From the NCBI GenBank assembly GCA_037439425.1, contig JBBIWA010000112.1, positions 1-13,090 of the forward strand: a DNA stretch of 13,090 nt, written 5' to 3'. This DNA is from JBBIWA01 sp037439425 (GTDB lineage: Bacteria; Acidobacteriota; Blastocatellia; RBC074). The notes below the pieces were generated by a model. That model saw nothing but the letters and a program-made list of their open reading frames with translations, ran no database searches and was not told where the DNA came from. Made by a program: the position numbers and the translations under genes. Within the stretch, counting starts at the first letter, position 1; every line of letters starts with the position of its first letter. Shown piece by piece: positions 13,079-13,090 of this stretch.

Positions 13079-13090
13079 CTTACTGCTTTT

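Overview
The window reads as a piece of an environmental (probably metagenome-assembled) genome from an oligotrophic or soil-type bacterium. A cytochrome c-PQQ dehydrogenase fusion, a large PSCyt1/DUF1549/LamG/DUF1553 protein, moderately high GC and dispersed GC-rich palindromic repeats point to Acidobacteriota (Blastocatellia-like); Planctomycetota or Verrucomicrobiota remain possible. No taxonomic marker gene is present, so this is an inference.

Layout, left to right. (1) A secreted alpha/beta hydrolase gene on the minus strand is cut by the left edge. (2) About 300 bases hold tandem copies of a palindromic module; the last copy overlaps the ribosome-binding site and start codon of that hydrolase. 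(3) A secreted c-type cytochrome-PQQ dehydrogenase lies on the minus strand. (4) A divergent intergenic region carries a well-spaced sigma70-type promoter with a perfect 16-bp TetR-type palindrome at the expected transcription start. (5) A second, intact hydrolase paralogue lies on the plus strand; 127 bp of it are identical to the left-edge copy in inverted orientation. (6) A nested inverted-repeat element follows. (7) An AtoE-type short-chain fatty acid transporter and a class III (CaiB/BaiF) CoA-transferase form a likely uptake-plus-activation pair. (8) A 1068-residue PSCyt1-DUF1549-LamG-DUF1553 protein lies 21 bases before an RpiB-family isomerase with an unusual N-terminal extension. (9) A small deazaflavin (F420)-type nitroreductase family protein and an HNH endonuclease lie on the minus strand, separated by non-coding DNA. 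(10) The right end is a GC-rich, non-coding stretch that can fold like a structured RNA.

Functionally, the left half is periplasmic oxidation and hydrolysis: a quinoprotein flanked by paralogous exported hydrolases, under probable TetR-type control. The middle is carboxylate import and CoA activation. The right half is unrelated housekeeping and accessory genes. The least ordinary items are the repeat modules that carry their own ribosome-binding site and ATG and fuse into gene ends; the RpiB homologue with a microcompartment-type N-terminus and an Asp in place of the usual catalytic Cys; a 19-bp perfect stem overlapping the rpiB stop codon that looks like a terminator for the opposite strand; and the exact 127-bp identity at the left edge, which may mark an assembly boundary.
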